From DATHTC01 sp035456465 (GTDB lineage Bacteria > Actinomycetota > Thermoleophilia > Gaiellales > Gaiellaceae): 64,000 nt of DNA. The DNA is taken from assembly GCA_035456465.1 (NCBI GenBank), contig DATIDD010000058.1:1-64000 (forward strand), written 5' to 3'. Of the stretch, positions 16,287 to 24,512 are shown piece after piece. The notes beneath the pieces were generated by a model. That model worked only from the letters and a program-made list of their open reading frames with translations. It did no database searches and had not been told where the DNA came from. Position 1 is the first letter of the stretch, and each line of letters opens with the position of its first letter. Position numbers and translations under genes: made by a program.

Positions 16287-18052
16287 CGGGCGTCCTCCGC
16301 CTTCGGGTCGACGTGGAAGCTCAGCATCATCCCGCCCTCGTGGTGCTCGGCGATGTGGCAGTGCGCCATCCAGACGCCGGGGTTCGTGACGTCGAGGAGG
16401 ACGTCGACGGTCTCGCCAGTGCGCACGAGCACGGTGTCCTTCCAGACGAGGTTCGGCTCGGCCACGCCGTCGCGCGAGAGGACGAGGAAGCGCCCGGCAC
16501 CGTGGATGTGGAACGGGTGGTGCATGGGATGGTCGGAGTCGAGCTCGTTGACCAGTCGCAGCTTCACCTGATCGCCGACGCGGAAGCGCCAGTCGATCGC
16601 GTGGTTCTCGGCGCCGGTGGCCCGGTCGACGAGCTTCCACCGCATCGTCGCCGGCGTGGTCGCCCGGTTCACCTCGACCATGTCGTCCTCCCACTCGATC
16701 CCGCCGGCCGGCCCGTGGCCGTGGTCGTGGTCGTGCTCGTGCTCGTGGCCGTGCTCGTGCTCGTGGCCGTGGTCGTGCTCGTGCTCGTCCGCCGGCGCGC
16801 CGACGAGCGCCGCCGGGACGAGCTTCATCCCGCACTTCGGGCAGCGCTCCGGCGTCTCGGCGACGACCTCGGGATGCATCGGGCACGCATAGGTCGTGGC
16901 GGGCGCCGCGATCGCGACGAGCTTCATCCCGCACTGCGGGCACCGACCCTCCTCCGCGCTCACGACCTCGGGGTGCATGGGGCACTGGTAGACGACCGGC
17001 CCCTCCGGGACACCGAGATCCATCTCGGCCACGAACGCCAGCGCCTTGTCGGGCTCGGCGGCGAGGAAGGGGGCGATCCGCTCCCGCTGGGCGACGAGCT
17101 CGGGCGCGGTGCGGAGCAGCTCGAACTCCCGCGCGAACGACGGCTCGGCCCGCTCCTCGCTCACCGTGATCGTCCCGAGCGCGACGGCGCCGCCGGGAGG
17201 CCGGTGCTCCAGGGACACCCGTCCCGGTCGGTCGAAGAGCACGTCGACGACGATGCGCTCGGAGGGCGCCAGCAACACCTCGTCGACGAACGACTCGTGC
17301 TCGCAGCGGCCGCTGTCGCCCCCGACGAGCTTCATCCTCGCCCCGTCCAGGCCGACGTTGAAGACGCGGGTGTTGGCCGTGTTGGTCAGGTAGAGGCGCA
17401 CGACCTCGCCGAGCCGAGCGTCGAGCTCGAGGTCGGTCTCGCCGCCGACGAGCAGCGTGTTGCCGAACCGCCCCATCGCCACGTGCGTCGTCTCCGAGCG
17501 GCTGAACGGCGCGACGGCCCCGTCCTCGAGCAGGACGTCGTCCAGCGTCAGCAGCAGCTCGCGGTTCGCCGGCGCCCAGTAGTCGGGGTCGTCCGGGACG
17601 ACGAGGAGGTTGCCGTAGAGGCCGAGCTCCTGTCCGTAGTCCTCGCGGACGTGGGGGTGATACCAGTAGACGCCCGGGTCCGGGAACTCGATGCGGTAGC
17701 TGAAGCGCTCGCCGACCTCCATCGGCGCCTGCGTCTCGTGCGTCCCGTCGTAGCGGTTGTCGAGGCGGAGCCCGTGCCAGTGCACGGTGGCCTCCAGGTC
17801 GCCCTCGTTGACGACGTCGACGACGAGCTGCGATCCCTGTCGCACCTTCAGCGTCGGGCCGGGGATCGAGCCGTTGTAGGCGAGCATCCGCACGGTCGCG
17901 TCGCCGAGCCGCTTGGTGACGGGCGCGATCCGGAGCTCGAAGGTCTCGTCGTCGCCAAGCTCGACGAGCCGGGGGGCGACGCTCTCGGGAAGGCCGGCGG
18001 TCTCCGTCGAGAACGTGTCGGCGGATGCATGGGCGGCGTGGTCGTGCTTCAT
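16283..18052 (-). CDS. Multicopper oxidase with inserted heavy-metal-binding domains and His-rich linker
   Basis: A 589-residue oxidase. Copper-ligand motifs are complete: HWHG at 91-94, YHPH at 131-134, HPFHIH at 512-517 and HCHIAEHHEGGM at 564-575. Between the second and last cupredoxin domains lie two CPMHPEV...CPxCGMKL modules (357-378 and 389-411), as in CusB/CopA-type heavy-metal-binding domains. These are followed by a His/Glu/Asp tract at 423-447 containing about a dozen His. No signal peptide or Tat motif is evident. The start at ATG 18052 has a GAGGAG site. Likely a copper or other metal oxidase/detoxification enzyme; the first 16 residues are also His-rich. Confidence 0.88.
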   Translation of the reverse strand: MKHDHAAHASADTFSTETAGLPESVAPRLVELGDDETFELRIAPVTKRLGDATVRMLAYNGSIPGPTLKVRQGSQLVVDVVNEGDLEATVHWHGLRLDNRYDGTHETQAPMEVGERFSYRIEFPDPGVYWYHPHVREDYGQELGLYGNLLVVPDDPDYWAPANRELLLTLDDVLLEDGAVAPFSRSETTHVAMGRFGNTLLVGGETDLELDARLGEVVRLYLTNTANTRVFNVGLDGARMKLVGGDSGRCEHESFVDEVLLAPSERIVVDVLFDRPGRVSLEHRPPGGAVALGTITVSEERAEPSFAREFELLRTAPELVAQRERIAPFLAAEPDKALAFVAEMDLGVPEGPVVYQCPMHPEVVSAEEGRCPQCGMKLVAIAAPATTYACPMHPEVVAETPERCPKCGMKLVPAALVGAPADEHEHDHGHEHEHGHEHEHDHDHGHGPAGGIEWEDDMVEVNRATTPATMRWKLVDRATGAENHAIDWRFRVGDQVKLRLVNELDSDHPMHHPFHIHGAGRFLVLSRDGVAEPNLVWKDTVLVRTGETVDVLLDVTNPGVWMAHCHIAEHHEGGMMLSFHVDPKAEDAR

Positions 18053-18189
18053 CTGGGCTCCTCGCAGCTGGGACGTGGCGGTGCCGGTGTCGGCGCGGTC
18101 GGAGCCGCTGCGAGAGGCGAGGCCGCCGGCGCGATGCCCGGTCGCGACGACCGGATCGACCGCGGCCCAGACCCCCCGGGCGGCAGCCG

Positions 18190-19086
18190 TTAGGCTAGCG
18201 GACGTCGGCTCGGGTCGCGGACCGGGCGACCCGCCGGGCGACCCGGGACGTGCCCGAGCTTGTCCGGATTGAGGATCGACCGCACCGCGACGACGACGCC
18301 GTCGGCGATCTCGAGCGCCCCGACCCAGCGTGCCCGGCCGTCCGGGTCGGAGAAGACGAGGCCCGGCTCCCCGTTGACGAGCGCCCGCCGGTACACGAGG
18401 CCGTGGTCGCGCGCCTGGCGGCCCCAGCCGACGAGCGCCTTCGCCACACGCTCGGCGCCCACGAGCGGCACCGGGACGGACGGCGCCTTGCCGCCGCCGT
18501 CGCCGTAGACGGTCGCGTCCGCGGCGAGCAGGCCGACGAGCTGCTCCGTGTCCCCCTCCTCCCAGGCGGCCAGGAAGCGCTGCGCGATCTCGTCGCGCTC
18601 CTCCCGGGAGACGTCGAAGCGACGCCGGCCCTCCGCCACGTGCCGGTGCGCGCGCGCAAGGATCTGTCGGCAGTTGTCCGGGCTCTTGCCGACGATCCGG
18701 GCGACCTCGTCGTAGGGGTAGTCGAAGACCTCGCGGAGCAGGAACACCGCGCGCTCGACCGGCGAGAGCCGCTCCAGCAGGTGCAGGAACGCGAGCGAGA
18801 GCGAGTCCGCGGTCTCGGCATGGCGCGAGGCCTCGTCGTCCACGAGCGGCTCGGGCAGCCACTCGCCCGGATAGACCTCCCGGCGCGCCCGCGCCGAGCG
18901 CAGCTGGTCGATCGCGAGCCGGGTCGCGACCGTCGCGAGGTACGCCTTCGGCGACTCGGCCTCCACCCCCGCCTCGTGGTACCGCGCGAAGGCCTCCTGG
19001 ACGACGTCCTCGGCCTCCGCGACGGAGCCCAGCATCCGGTACGCGATCGCGAACAGGTAGGGCCGCAGGTCCTCGTGGCTCTCCAC
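18190..19086 (-). CDS. ECF41-family RNA polymerase sigma factor (SigJ-like)
   Basis: A 298-residue ECF sigma factor with a fused C-terminal SnoaL-like domain. Region 2 (LFAIAYRMLGSVAEAEDVVQEAF) and region 4 (LSPVERAVFLLREVFDYPYDEVA) are clear. All three ECF41 hallmarks are present: WLPEP in the linker (76-80), DGGGK (196-200) and NPDKL (273-277). In this family the C-terminal extension, not a separate anti-sigma factor, controls activity. GTG 19086 was chosen because it lies 8 nt after an ECF41-type -10; longer frames run through the divergent promoter region. Target: probably itself and the divergent epimerase gene. Confidence 0.9.
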   Translation of the reverse strand: MESHEDLRPYLFAIAYRMLGSVAEAEDVVQEAFARYHEAGVEAESPKAYLATVATRLAIDQLRSARARREVYPGEWLPEPLVDDEASRHAETADSLSLAFLHLLERLSPVERAVFLLREVFDYPYDEVARIVGKSPDNCRQILARAHRHVAEGRRRFDVSREERDEIAQRFLAAWEEGDTEQLVGLLAADATVYGDGGGKAPSVPVPLVGAERVAKALVGWGRQARDHGLVYRRALVNGEPGLVFSDPDGRARWVGALEIADGVVVAVRSILNPDKLGHVPGRPAGRPVRDPSRRPLA

Positions 19087-19094
19087 GGTCGGAG

Positions 19095-19121
19095 GACGGG
19101 ATAGCAGCCCCGGCCGTGACC
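19095..19121 (-). promoter_or_regulatory. ECF41-type promoter of the sigma gene (autoregulation)
   Basis: On the minus strand, GGTCACG (19115-19121) is followed after exactly 16 nt by CGTC (19095-19098), close to the ECF41 consensus TGTCACA...CGTC. The sigma GTG starts 8 nt beyond the -10, implying a leaderless transcript. Confidence 0.6.
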
Positions 19122-19148
19122 TGTCACGGACGCGCGCCCCGCCTCGTC
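19122..19148 (+). promoter_or_regulatory. ECF41-type promoter of the epimerase gene
   Basis: TGTCACG (19122-19128), 16-nt spacer, CGTC (19145-19148), matching the known ECF41 target promoter TGTCACA/CGTC. The two opposite -35 elements form a perfect inverted repeat CCGTGAC-CT-GTCACGG at 19114-19129. Confidence 0.75.
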
Positions 19149-19177
19149 TCCGGAGCAGACAGCGAAAGGAGAACACC

Positions 19178-20116
19178 ATGCGAGTCTTCGTCGCAGGGGC
19201 GACCGGTGCGATCGGCACGCGGCTCGTCCCGCAGCTCGTCGACCGCGGCCACGAGGTGGTCGGCACCGCCCGCTCCGCCGAGCGGGCCGCTCCGCTCCGC
19301 GGCCTCGGCGCCGAGCCCGTCGTGCTCGACCTGCTCGACCCGCCGGCGGTCCGGAAGGCAATCCTCACCGCCCGGCCGGACGCGATCGTCCATCAGGCGA
19401 CCGCCCTGGCGGGCATGTCCGACTTCAAGCAGTTCGACCGCAGCTTCGCGGCGACGAACCGGCTGCGAACCGATGGCACGGACGCGCTCCTCGCCGCCGC
19501 CCGGGAGGCGAGCGTCCGGCGCGTCGTCGCGCAGAGCTACGCCGGGTGGCCGTATGCGCGTGTCGGCGGCGCGGTCAAGACCGAGGACGACCCGCTCGAC
19601 CCGGACCCCGTGCCCGCCATGCGCGAGACGCTCGCCGCGATCCGGCACCTCGAGCAGGCCGTCGCCGACGTCGGCGGGGTCGCGCTCCGCTACGGCGGCT
19701 TCTACGGCTCGCCCGACGACGCGCAGCTCGAGCTCGTGCGCAAGCGGCGGTTCCCGATCGTCGGCGACGGCGGCGGCGTCTGGTCGTTCGTCCACCTCGA
19801 CGACGCGGCGGCGGCGACGGTGCTGGCGCTCGAGCGGGGCGCATCCGGCGTCTACAACGTCGTCGACGACGAGCCCGCGCCCGTCCGCGAGTGGCTGCCG
19901 GCGCTGGCGGAGGCGATCGGCGCGCCGCCGCCCCGCCACGTGCCGGGCTGGCTCGCCCGGCTCGCCGCGGGCGAGTCCGGCGTCGTGCTCATGACCGAGA
20001 GCCGCGGCGCCTCGAACGCGAAGGCGAAGCGCGAGCTCGGCTGGGCGCTGCGCTACCCGAGCTGGCGTCAGGGCTTCGTCGCCGCCTACGGAGGGGCCGC
20101 GGCGGCCGCCGCGTAG
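19178..20116 (+). CDS. NAD-dependent epimerase/dehydratase (ECF41 partner)
   Basis: A 312-residue extended-SDR protein with the N-terminal nucleotide motif VFVAGATGAIGTRL. RVVAQSYAGWPYA lies where epimerases place the catalytic region, though the usual YxxxK is not obvious. ALRYGGFYGSP and GVYNVVDDEPAPVREWL are typical of the family. A strong AAAGGAGAA ribosome site precedes ATG 19178. ECF41 genes are normally adjacent to a carboxymuconolactone decarboxylase, oxidoreductase or epimerase (COE) gene, and this is that partner. The substrate is unknown. Confidence 0.85.
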   Translation: MRVFVAGATGAIGTRLVPQLVDRGHEVVGTARSAERAAPLRGLGAEPVVLDLLDPPAVRKAILTARPDAIVHQATALAGMSDFKQFDRSFAATNRLRTDGTDALLAAAREASVRRVVAQSYAGWPYARVGGAVKTEDDPLDPDPVPAMRETLAAIRHLEQAVADVGGVALRYGGFYGSPDDAQLELVRKRRFPIVGDGGGVWSFVHLDDAAAATVLALERGASGVYNVVDDEPAPVREWLPALAEAIGAPPPRHVPGWLARLAAGESGVVLMTESRGASNAKAKRELGWALRYPSWRQGFVAAYGGAAAAAA

Positions 20117-20170
20117 GCGCAGAGGGCCGGCGCGGGGCGACGCCCGCGCCGGCTCCCGGGGGCCGTCGAC

Positions 20171-20176
20171 TAGCGT
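20171..20176 (+). promoter_or_regulatory. Leaderless -10 box TAGCGT
   Basis: TAGCGT ends 6 nt before GTG 20183 of the acetyltransferase, with no Shine-Dalgarno between them. Confidence 0.4.
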
Positions 20177-20182
20177 GCGCCC

Positions 20183-20695
20183 GTGGGCGACACGCGCCTC
20201 GAGCGGCTCGCGGACCGGCATCTCGAGGCCGTCGCCGAGCTCGTCGCCGATCCCGACGTGCTCCGCTTCACGCGGATCCCGGTGCCGACGCCGCCGGACT
20301 TCGCCCGCTCGTGGCTCGCGTCGTACGAGCGTGGACGGCTGGACGGCACCCGCGAAGGGTTCGCGATCGTCGACGCCGCCGGCGCCGTTCTCGGGCTCGC
20401 CCTCGCGCCGCACATCGAGCGCGAGGAAGCCACGGTCGAGCTCGGGTACGTGGTCGCTCCGGCCGCGCGCGGCCGCGGCGTCGCGACGGCGGCGCTGCGG
20501 CTGCTCACGGACTGGGCCCTCGGCGAGCTCGGGGCCCGGCGGGTCGAGCTCCGCATCGGCGTCGCCAACGAGGCGTCGAAGCGCGTCGCCGAGCGCTGCG
20601 GCTACACGCGCGAGGGCGTGCTGCGGTCGCTGTACCTCAAGCCCGGCGTGCGCGAGGACACCGAGATCTGGTCGCGGCTTCCCGACGACGGCTGA
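20183..20695 (+). CDS. GNAT N-acetyltransferase, RimJ/RimL type
   Basis: A 170-residue acetyltransferase. It has the acetyl-CoA loop APAARGRGVATAALRLL (RGxGxA pattern), preceded by VELGYVV and followed by VELRIGVANEASKRVAERCGYTREG, the usual RimJ/RimL/Acetyltransf_3 core. It probably acetylates a protein N-terminus or a small amine; the substrate is unknown. Its start is supported by the -10 box 6 nt upstream. Confidence 0.85.
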   Translation: MGDTRLERLADRHLEAVAELVADPDVLRFTRIPVPTPPDFARSWLASYERGRLDGTREGFAIVDAAGAVLGLALAPHIEREEATVELGYVVAPAARGRGVATAALRLLTDWALGELGARRVELRIGVANEASKRVAERCGYTREGVLRSLYLKPGVREDTEIWSRLPDDG

Positions 20696-20762
20696 TCCGG
20701 CCCACGCGGTTCGGAACGGCGTTCGAGGGAACGACCGGACCGACGACGGACAGGGGGGCGAG

Positions 20763-21392
20763 ATGAAGGTCACCATCATCGGCGCGGGCAAGATGGGGCG
20801 CGGCACCGGCACGCGCGCGGTCGCCGGCGGCCACGAGGTCGAGATCGTCGACCGCGACCCGGCGGAGGCACGCAGGCTCGCGGAGGAGCTCGGCGGCTCG
20901 GCCGCCGCGCTCGAGCCGGGCGCGCCGTTCGGCGGCGAGGTCGTCGTCCTGGCGCTCTACTACCCCGGCAACAAGGACGCCGTCCGCGAGTACGCCGACC
21001 GCCTCGGCGGCAAGGTCGTCGTCGACGTCTCCAACCCGGTCGACGCGACGACGTGGGACCGGCTCGCGACCCCGCCGGGAACCTCGGCCGCCGAGGAGAT
21101 CGCCGAGCTCGTCCCCGAGGGAGCACGCGTCGTGAAGGCGTTCAACACCACCTTCGCCGGCACGCTCGTGGCGGGCGAGGCCGCCGGGCAGCAGCTCGAC
21201 GTGCTGATCGCGGGCGACGACGCCGCGGCCAAGGAGGCGGTGTCGCAGCTCGTCGCCGACGGCGGGCTGCGGCCGGTCGACGTCGGCGGCCTCGAGCGCG
21301 CCCAGCAGCTCGAGCAGCTCGGCTTCCTGCACATCGCGCTGCAGGAGCCCCGCGGGCTCGGCTTCGGGAGCGCGATCAAGCTGCACCCCTAG
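20763..21392 (+). CDS. NADPH-dependent F420 reductase-like oxidoreductase
   Basis: A 209-residue protein of the F420-dependent NADP oxidoreductase (Fno/NpdG-like) fold. It starts MKVTIIGAGKMGRGTGTRAV (Rossmann GxGxMG) and has VVVLALYYPGNKDAVREY, VVDVSNPVD and VVKAFNTTFAGTL, all seen in this family. A purine-rich GGGGGGCGAG site lies in front of ATG 20763. It may transfer hydride between NADPH and a deazaflavin or ferric substrate; F420 use is inferred from the family only. Confidence 0.8.
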   Translation: MKVTIIGAGKMGRGTGTRAVAGGHEVEIVDRDPAEARRLAEELGGSAAALEPGAPFGGEVVVLALYYPGNKDAVREYADRLGGKVVVDVSNPVDATTWDRLATPPGTSAAEEIAELVPEGARVVKAFNTTFAGTLVAGEAAGQQLDVLIAGDDAAAKEAVSQLVADGGLRPVDVGGLERAQQLEQLGFLHIALQEPRGLGFGSAIKLHP

Positions 21393-21400
21393 CGGCCGGC

Positions 21401-21706
21401 TCAGCGTCCCCCGCCGCGTCCGACGAGGTCGTCGTACTCGCGATGACGCTGGATGTACGCGCGCGCGAACGGGCAGACCGCGATCACGCGCAGCCCGCGG
21501 GCGCGGATGTCGTCGAGGGCGCCGGCGACGAGGCGGCCCGCGAGGCCGAGACCCTCGTAGGCCGGCTCGACCTCGGTGTGCACGAGCGCGATCGCGCCGC
21601 GGCCTTCCCGGTACCGCAGCTCCCCCGCCTGCTCGCCGTCCACCAGGAGCTCGTAGCGGAGGGCCTCCGGGTCGTCCCGGACGACCACGTCGCGCCCCTC
21701 CGTCAC
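21401..21706 (-). CDS. Small GNAT-fold acetyltransferase (YjdJ/GNAT_2 type)
   Basis: A 101-residue minimal GNAT domain: RYELLVDGEQAGELRYREG strands, then TEVEPAYEGLGLAGRLVAGALDDIRARGLRVIAVCPFARAYIQRH. This is the typical short YidJ/YjdJ acetyltransferase with acetyl-CoA loop and the CPFxxxYIxRH end. The substrate is unknown. It converges with the preceding oxidoreductase (8 bp gap) and is followed on the same strand by an unknown gene. Confidence 0.82.
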   Translation of the reverse strand: MTEGRDVVVRDDPEALRYELLVDGEQAGELRYREGRGAIALVHTEVEPAYEGLGLAGRLVAGALDDIRARGLRVIAVCPFARAYIQRHREYDDLVGRGGGR

Positions 21707-21716
21707 CGGCCGCCGC

Positions 21717-22916
21717 TCACAGCGCGCCCTCGGGGACGAGGCCGCGCCGGATGCTCGCCAGCTGCTCGGACGTGAACGGCGGCTCGTAGAGGTCGGCGCC
21801 GTCGTGGAAGCAGCGGAAGAGATGGACGATGTAGTGCATCCGCTGGTCGAGCTCGGACCAGTCGCGCGCGCCGCAGTCGTCCGCCGCCGGGGGCGCGGGC
21901 TCGAACCGCGCGACGAGGCCCTCGAGCTCCGGGACCGCGAGGTCGGCGAGCGCCGGCGGATACGGCCGGTCGAGGTGCCGGCCCAGCGCGAGCACGTGCT
22001 TGGGGAGGGACAGCGTCATGAACGCGTGGGTGATCGCCTCGCGGGCGAGCCGGCGCGACTCGCGCTGCGCCCCGGACGCGAGCGCGCCGAGCACGGCCGC
22101 CGCGGGACGCCGCAGGCGGACCCGGCGCGCTCGACCGCCGACGAGCGCGGTGAGCAGCCGCTGCCCGAGCTGCTCGTTCGTCAGGAACGGCGCGTCGAGC
22201 GCCTCGCGGATCTCCGGCTGGAGGCGCGTCTGCTCGTGGACCCCGATCTCGAGGTTGCCGAGGAGGAGCAGCTGCGCTCGGACGGTTGCGTCGGGCTCGA
22301 AACGCTGGGCCTGGTAGCGCCGGAACGCCCGCCGCAGGTTCTCCTGCCCGTCCGGCGGATCACCGGCGCGGAGGCCGCCGAGGAACCGCTCGACCCGCTC
22401 GGAGCCGGCGGGCGCGTCGGGTGGGCACTCCTCCAGGTAGCGGGCGAACTCGAGCCCGATCTCCTCGAACACCTTGAGGTTGCCGCGCGCGACCGCGGCG
22501 CTCGCCAGCTCGAACGCGTCGAACGGCGTGTGCAGCTCCGCGACGAGGCGCCCGAGCCGCGTGTCGGGCCGCAGCAGCCCGCGCCGGAGCAGCCGCCGCC
22601 ACAGCGACGCGACCGGGTGGAGGAGCTCGCGCCGGCGCCCGAGTCGCGGCTCGAGGTGCTCGAGCAGGTCCTCCCCGCGGATCGTCCGGCCCGCCTGCCG
22701 CGACGCCCACGTCGCGTAGGCGCACCAGTTGGCGCCGGCGCCGGTGCGCGCGGCCACGGCCGCCGCCAGGCGCGAGTAGCAGTCCGTGATCTCGAGGTTC
22801 CGGAGGATCGGGTCGCGGATCCGCGCGACCCGCCGCACCTCCTCGACGTCCGGCGGCCCGGACGGGCTCCCGCCCCGCCTCGTCGACGCAGCGCTCGAGC
22901 CCGTCACGCGTCGCAC
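21717..22916 (-). CDS. Conserved-looking 399-residue protein of unknown function
   Basis: Not recognised. A soluble, Arg/Leu-rich, mostly alpha-helical protein with no signal peptide or TM helix. Visible landmarks are NLEITDCYSRL, GANWCAYATWASRQAG near residue 60-75, a central region on how units are kept (AVARGNLKVFEEIGLEFARYL), LLLGNLEIGVHEQTRLQPEI, and a C-terminal WSELDQRMHYIVHLFRCFHD with several His and Asp that could bind metal. Upstream, on the other strand, lies a small membrane protein gene. The window gives no functional context. Confidence 0.7.
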   Translation of the reverse strand: MRRVTGSSAASTRRGGSPSGPPDVEEVRRVARIRDPILRNLEITDCYSRLAAAVAARTGAGANWCAYATWASRQAGRTIRGEDLLEHLEPRLGRRRELLHPVASLWRRLLRRGLLRPDTRLGRLVAELHTPFDAFELASAAVARGNLKVFEEIGLEFARYLEECPPDAPAGSERVERFLGGLRAGDPPDGQENLRRAFRRYQAQRFEPDATVRAQLLLLGNLEIGVHEQTRLQPEIREALDAPFLTNEQLGQRLLTALVGGRARRVRLRRPAAAVLGALASGAQRESRRLAREAITHAFMTLSLPKHVLALGRHLDRPYPPALADLAVPELEGLVARFEPAPPAADDCGARDWSELDQRMHYIVHLFRCFHDGADLYEPPFTSEQLASIRRGLVPEGAL

Positions 22917-23017
22917 CGGCCTAGCCTCTCATGCGCGGCGGCGCCCCGGAAGCCGCCCGGACCCGCGATCCGCGTTTCCCCCGACGCGCGGGCGCCACTC
23001 GCACGTCCAAGAATCGG

Positions 23018-23521
23018 ATGATGGCGTCGTCTTCTCCCACCGCGACCGCGGCCGGCGTCGGCGTCGGCCTGGCGGGGCTCGCCTTCGTCGGCGTGGGGCT
23101 GTGGGCACGGCGCGAGGTCGCCCGCGGGCTCGCGCGGGAGCGGATCGTCAGCACGCCTTCCGCGACACCGCCGAGCGCGCCCGTGACGACCGGGGCGGCG
23201 GCGCGGTCGATGGCGGAGGTGATCCGCGAGAGCACGCTCGCGGCGACCGGCGGGCGCACCTACAGCGAGGTTCCGGCGTACGTCGGCGCGGACGGCGAGC
23301 CGACCTCCGACCGCGAGCGGGCGTTGACGGACGAGCAGACCGGCGCGCCCGTCGAGCACCCCGACCACGCCCTGTGGGTACAGTCGACGACGCTCCAGAC
23401 GGCGCTGATGCAGGCGTACGTCGCGTTCCGGCTGGCCGAGCTGACGGTCGCGATCGGAGCGGCGTTCGTCGGCGCGGGCGTCGGCCTCGCGGCTCCCCGC
23501 CGCCGCGCGCGCACCCAGTAG
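23018..23521 (+). CDS. Small membrane-associated protein of unknown function
   Basis: A 167-residue protein (start ATG 23018 or the adjacent ATG 23021; a longer frame from 22931 has an Arg-rich, unlikely N-terminus). It has two hydrophobic segments: residues ~10-28 (AAGVGVGLAGLAFVGVGLW) and ~140-160 (LTVAIGAAFVGAGVGLA), with a soluble middle containing GGRTYSEVPAYVG. No family recognised. It ends RRRARTQ, with its TAG overlapping the -10 box of the next gene. Confidence 0.55.
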   Translation: MMASSSPTATAAGVGVGLAGLAFVGVGLWARREVARGLARERIVSTPSATPPSAPVTTGAAARSMAEVIRESTLAATGGRTYSEVPAYVGADGEPTSDRERALTDEQTGAPVEHPDHALWVQSTTLQTALMQAYVAFRLAELTVAIGAAFVGAGVGLAAPRRRARTQ

Positions 23522-23524
23522 GCT
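23519..23524 (+). promoter_or_regulatory. Leaderless -10 box TAGGCT
   Basis: TAGGCT lies 7 nt before GTG 23532 and contains the TAG stop of the upstream gene. No ribosome-binding site is present. Confidence 0.5.
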
Positions 23525-23531
23525 CGCCCGC

Positions 23532-24491
23532 GTGACGCGGGCCTCGAACGACGGCCTCGACCTCGTCCCGCGAACCGAGCTCGGCGGCCCGGTGCTCGAG
23601 CTCGACTTCCCGGGGCTCGAGCTCGGCTGCGCCGAGTACGACGAGGGCCCCACCGGCTGCACCGTCTTCCACTTCCCTGCCCGCGCCGCGCTGGCGACGG
23701 ACGTCCGCGGCGGGTCGCCGGGCACGTTCGGCGCGGACTTCGAGGCGGTCGACGCGATCTGCCTCGCCGGCGGGTCGCTCTACGGCCTCGAGGCGGTGAG
23801 CGGGGTGGCGGCGGAGCTGTTTCGGCGCCGCGGCTACCGGACCGGCTGGCTCGACATCCCGCTCGTCGCCGGCGCGATCGTCTTCGACTACGGGCCGCGC
23901 GACAACGGCGTGTACCCGGACAAGGAGCTCGGGCGGGCCGCCTTGCGGGCCGCGCGTCCCGGGAGCTTCCCGCTGGGGCCGCGCGGCGCCGGACGGTCGG
24001 CGACGGTCGGCAAGACGTTCGCGCTCGCAGAGCTGGAGCCCGCCGGCCAGGGCGCCGCCGCCCGCACGGTCGGCCCCACGCGTGTCGCGGTCTTCACCGT
24101 GGTCAACGCCGTCGGCGCGATCGTCGACCGCGACGGGACGGTCGTCCGCGGCCACCTGGACGCGGCCACCGGGGCCCGACGCGCGCTCGTCCCCGGCGTC
24201 GAGGAGCGCCTCGCCGCGGGCATCCCGGTGCACCCGCCGCCGGGGAACACGACGCTGACCGTCGTCGTCACGAACCAACGCCTGGCGCCGCGGCTGCTCC
24301 GCACGCTCGGGCGGCAGGTGCACGCCTCGATGGCGCGGGCGATCCAGCCGTTCCACGCGCTCGTCGACGGGGACGTGCTCTACGCCCTCTCCACGAACGA
24401 GGTCGAGAACCCCGCGCTCGACAGCATCGGCCTCGGTGTGGTCGCCTCGGAGCTCGCCTGGGACGCGGTGCTCGCGGCGGTCGCGTCCTAG
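23532..24491 (+). CDS. P1-family peptidase (DmpA-like aminopeptidase/D-esterase)
   Basis: A 319-residue member of the DmpA/P1 (S58) family, which self-cleaves to expose an N-terminal nucleophile. Markers: GCTVFHFPARAALATDVRGGSPGT, CLAGGSLYGLEAVSGV, GAIVFDYGPRDNGVYPDKELGRAAL, and GNTTLTVVVTNQRL, where the nucleophile (first Thr of NTT or neighbour) lies. It ends in a conserved DVLYALSTNEVE segment. Expected activity is release of an N-terminal amino acid or D-ester/beta-peptide cleavage. Cytoplasmic. Confidence 0.88.
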   Translation: MTRASNDGLDLVPRTELGGPVLELDFPGLELGCAEYDEGPTGCTVFHFPARAALATDVRGGSPGTFGADFEAVDAICLAGGSLYGLEAVSGVAAELFRRRGYRTGWLDIPLVAGAIVFDYGPRDNGVYPDKELGRAALRAARPGSFPLGPRGAGRSATVGKTFALAELEPAGQGAAARTVGPTRVAVFTVVNAVGAIVDRDGTVVRGHLDAATGARRALVPGVEERLAAGIPVHPPPGNTTLTVVVTNQRLAPRLLRTLGRQVHASMARAIQPFHALVDGDVLYALSTNEVENPALDSIGLGVVASELAWDAVLAAVAS

Positions 24492-24512
24492 CCCCCCGGC
24501 CGCCGACGCTCG

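Noticed and set aside
16725..16795. Hexamer repeats of GTGCTC/GTGGCC as a DNA tandem repeat or CRISPR-like array
   Set aside because: These encode the His-rich tract of the multicopper oxidase on the minus strand; the repetition is explained by His/Glu/Asp codons.
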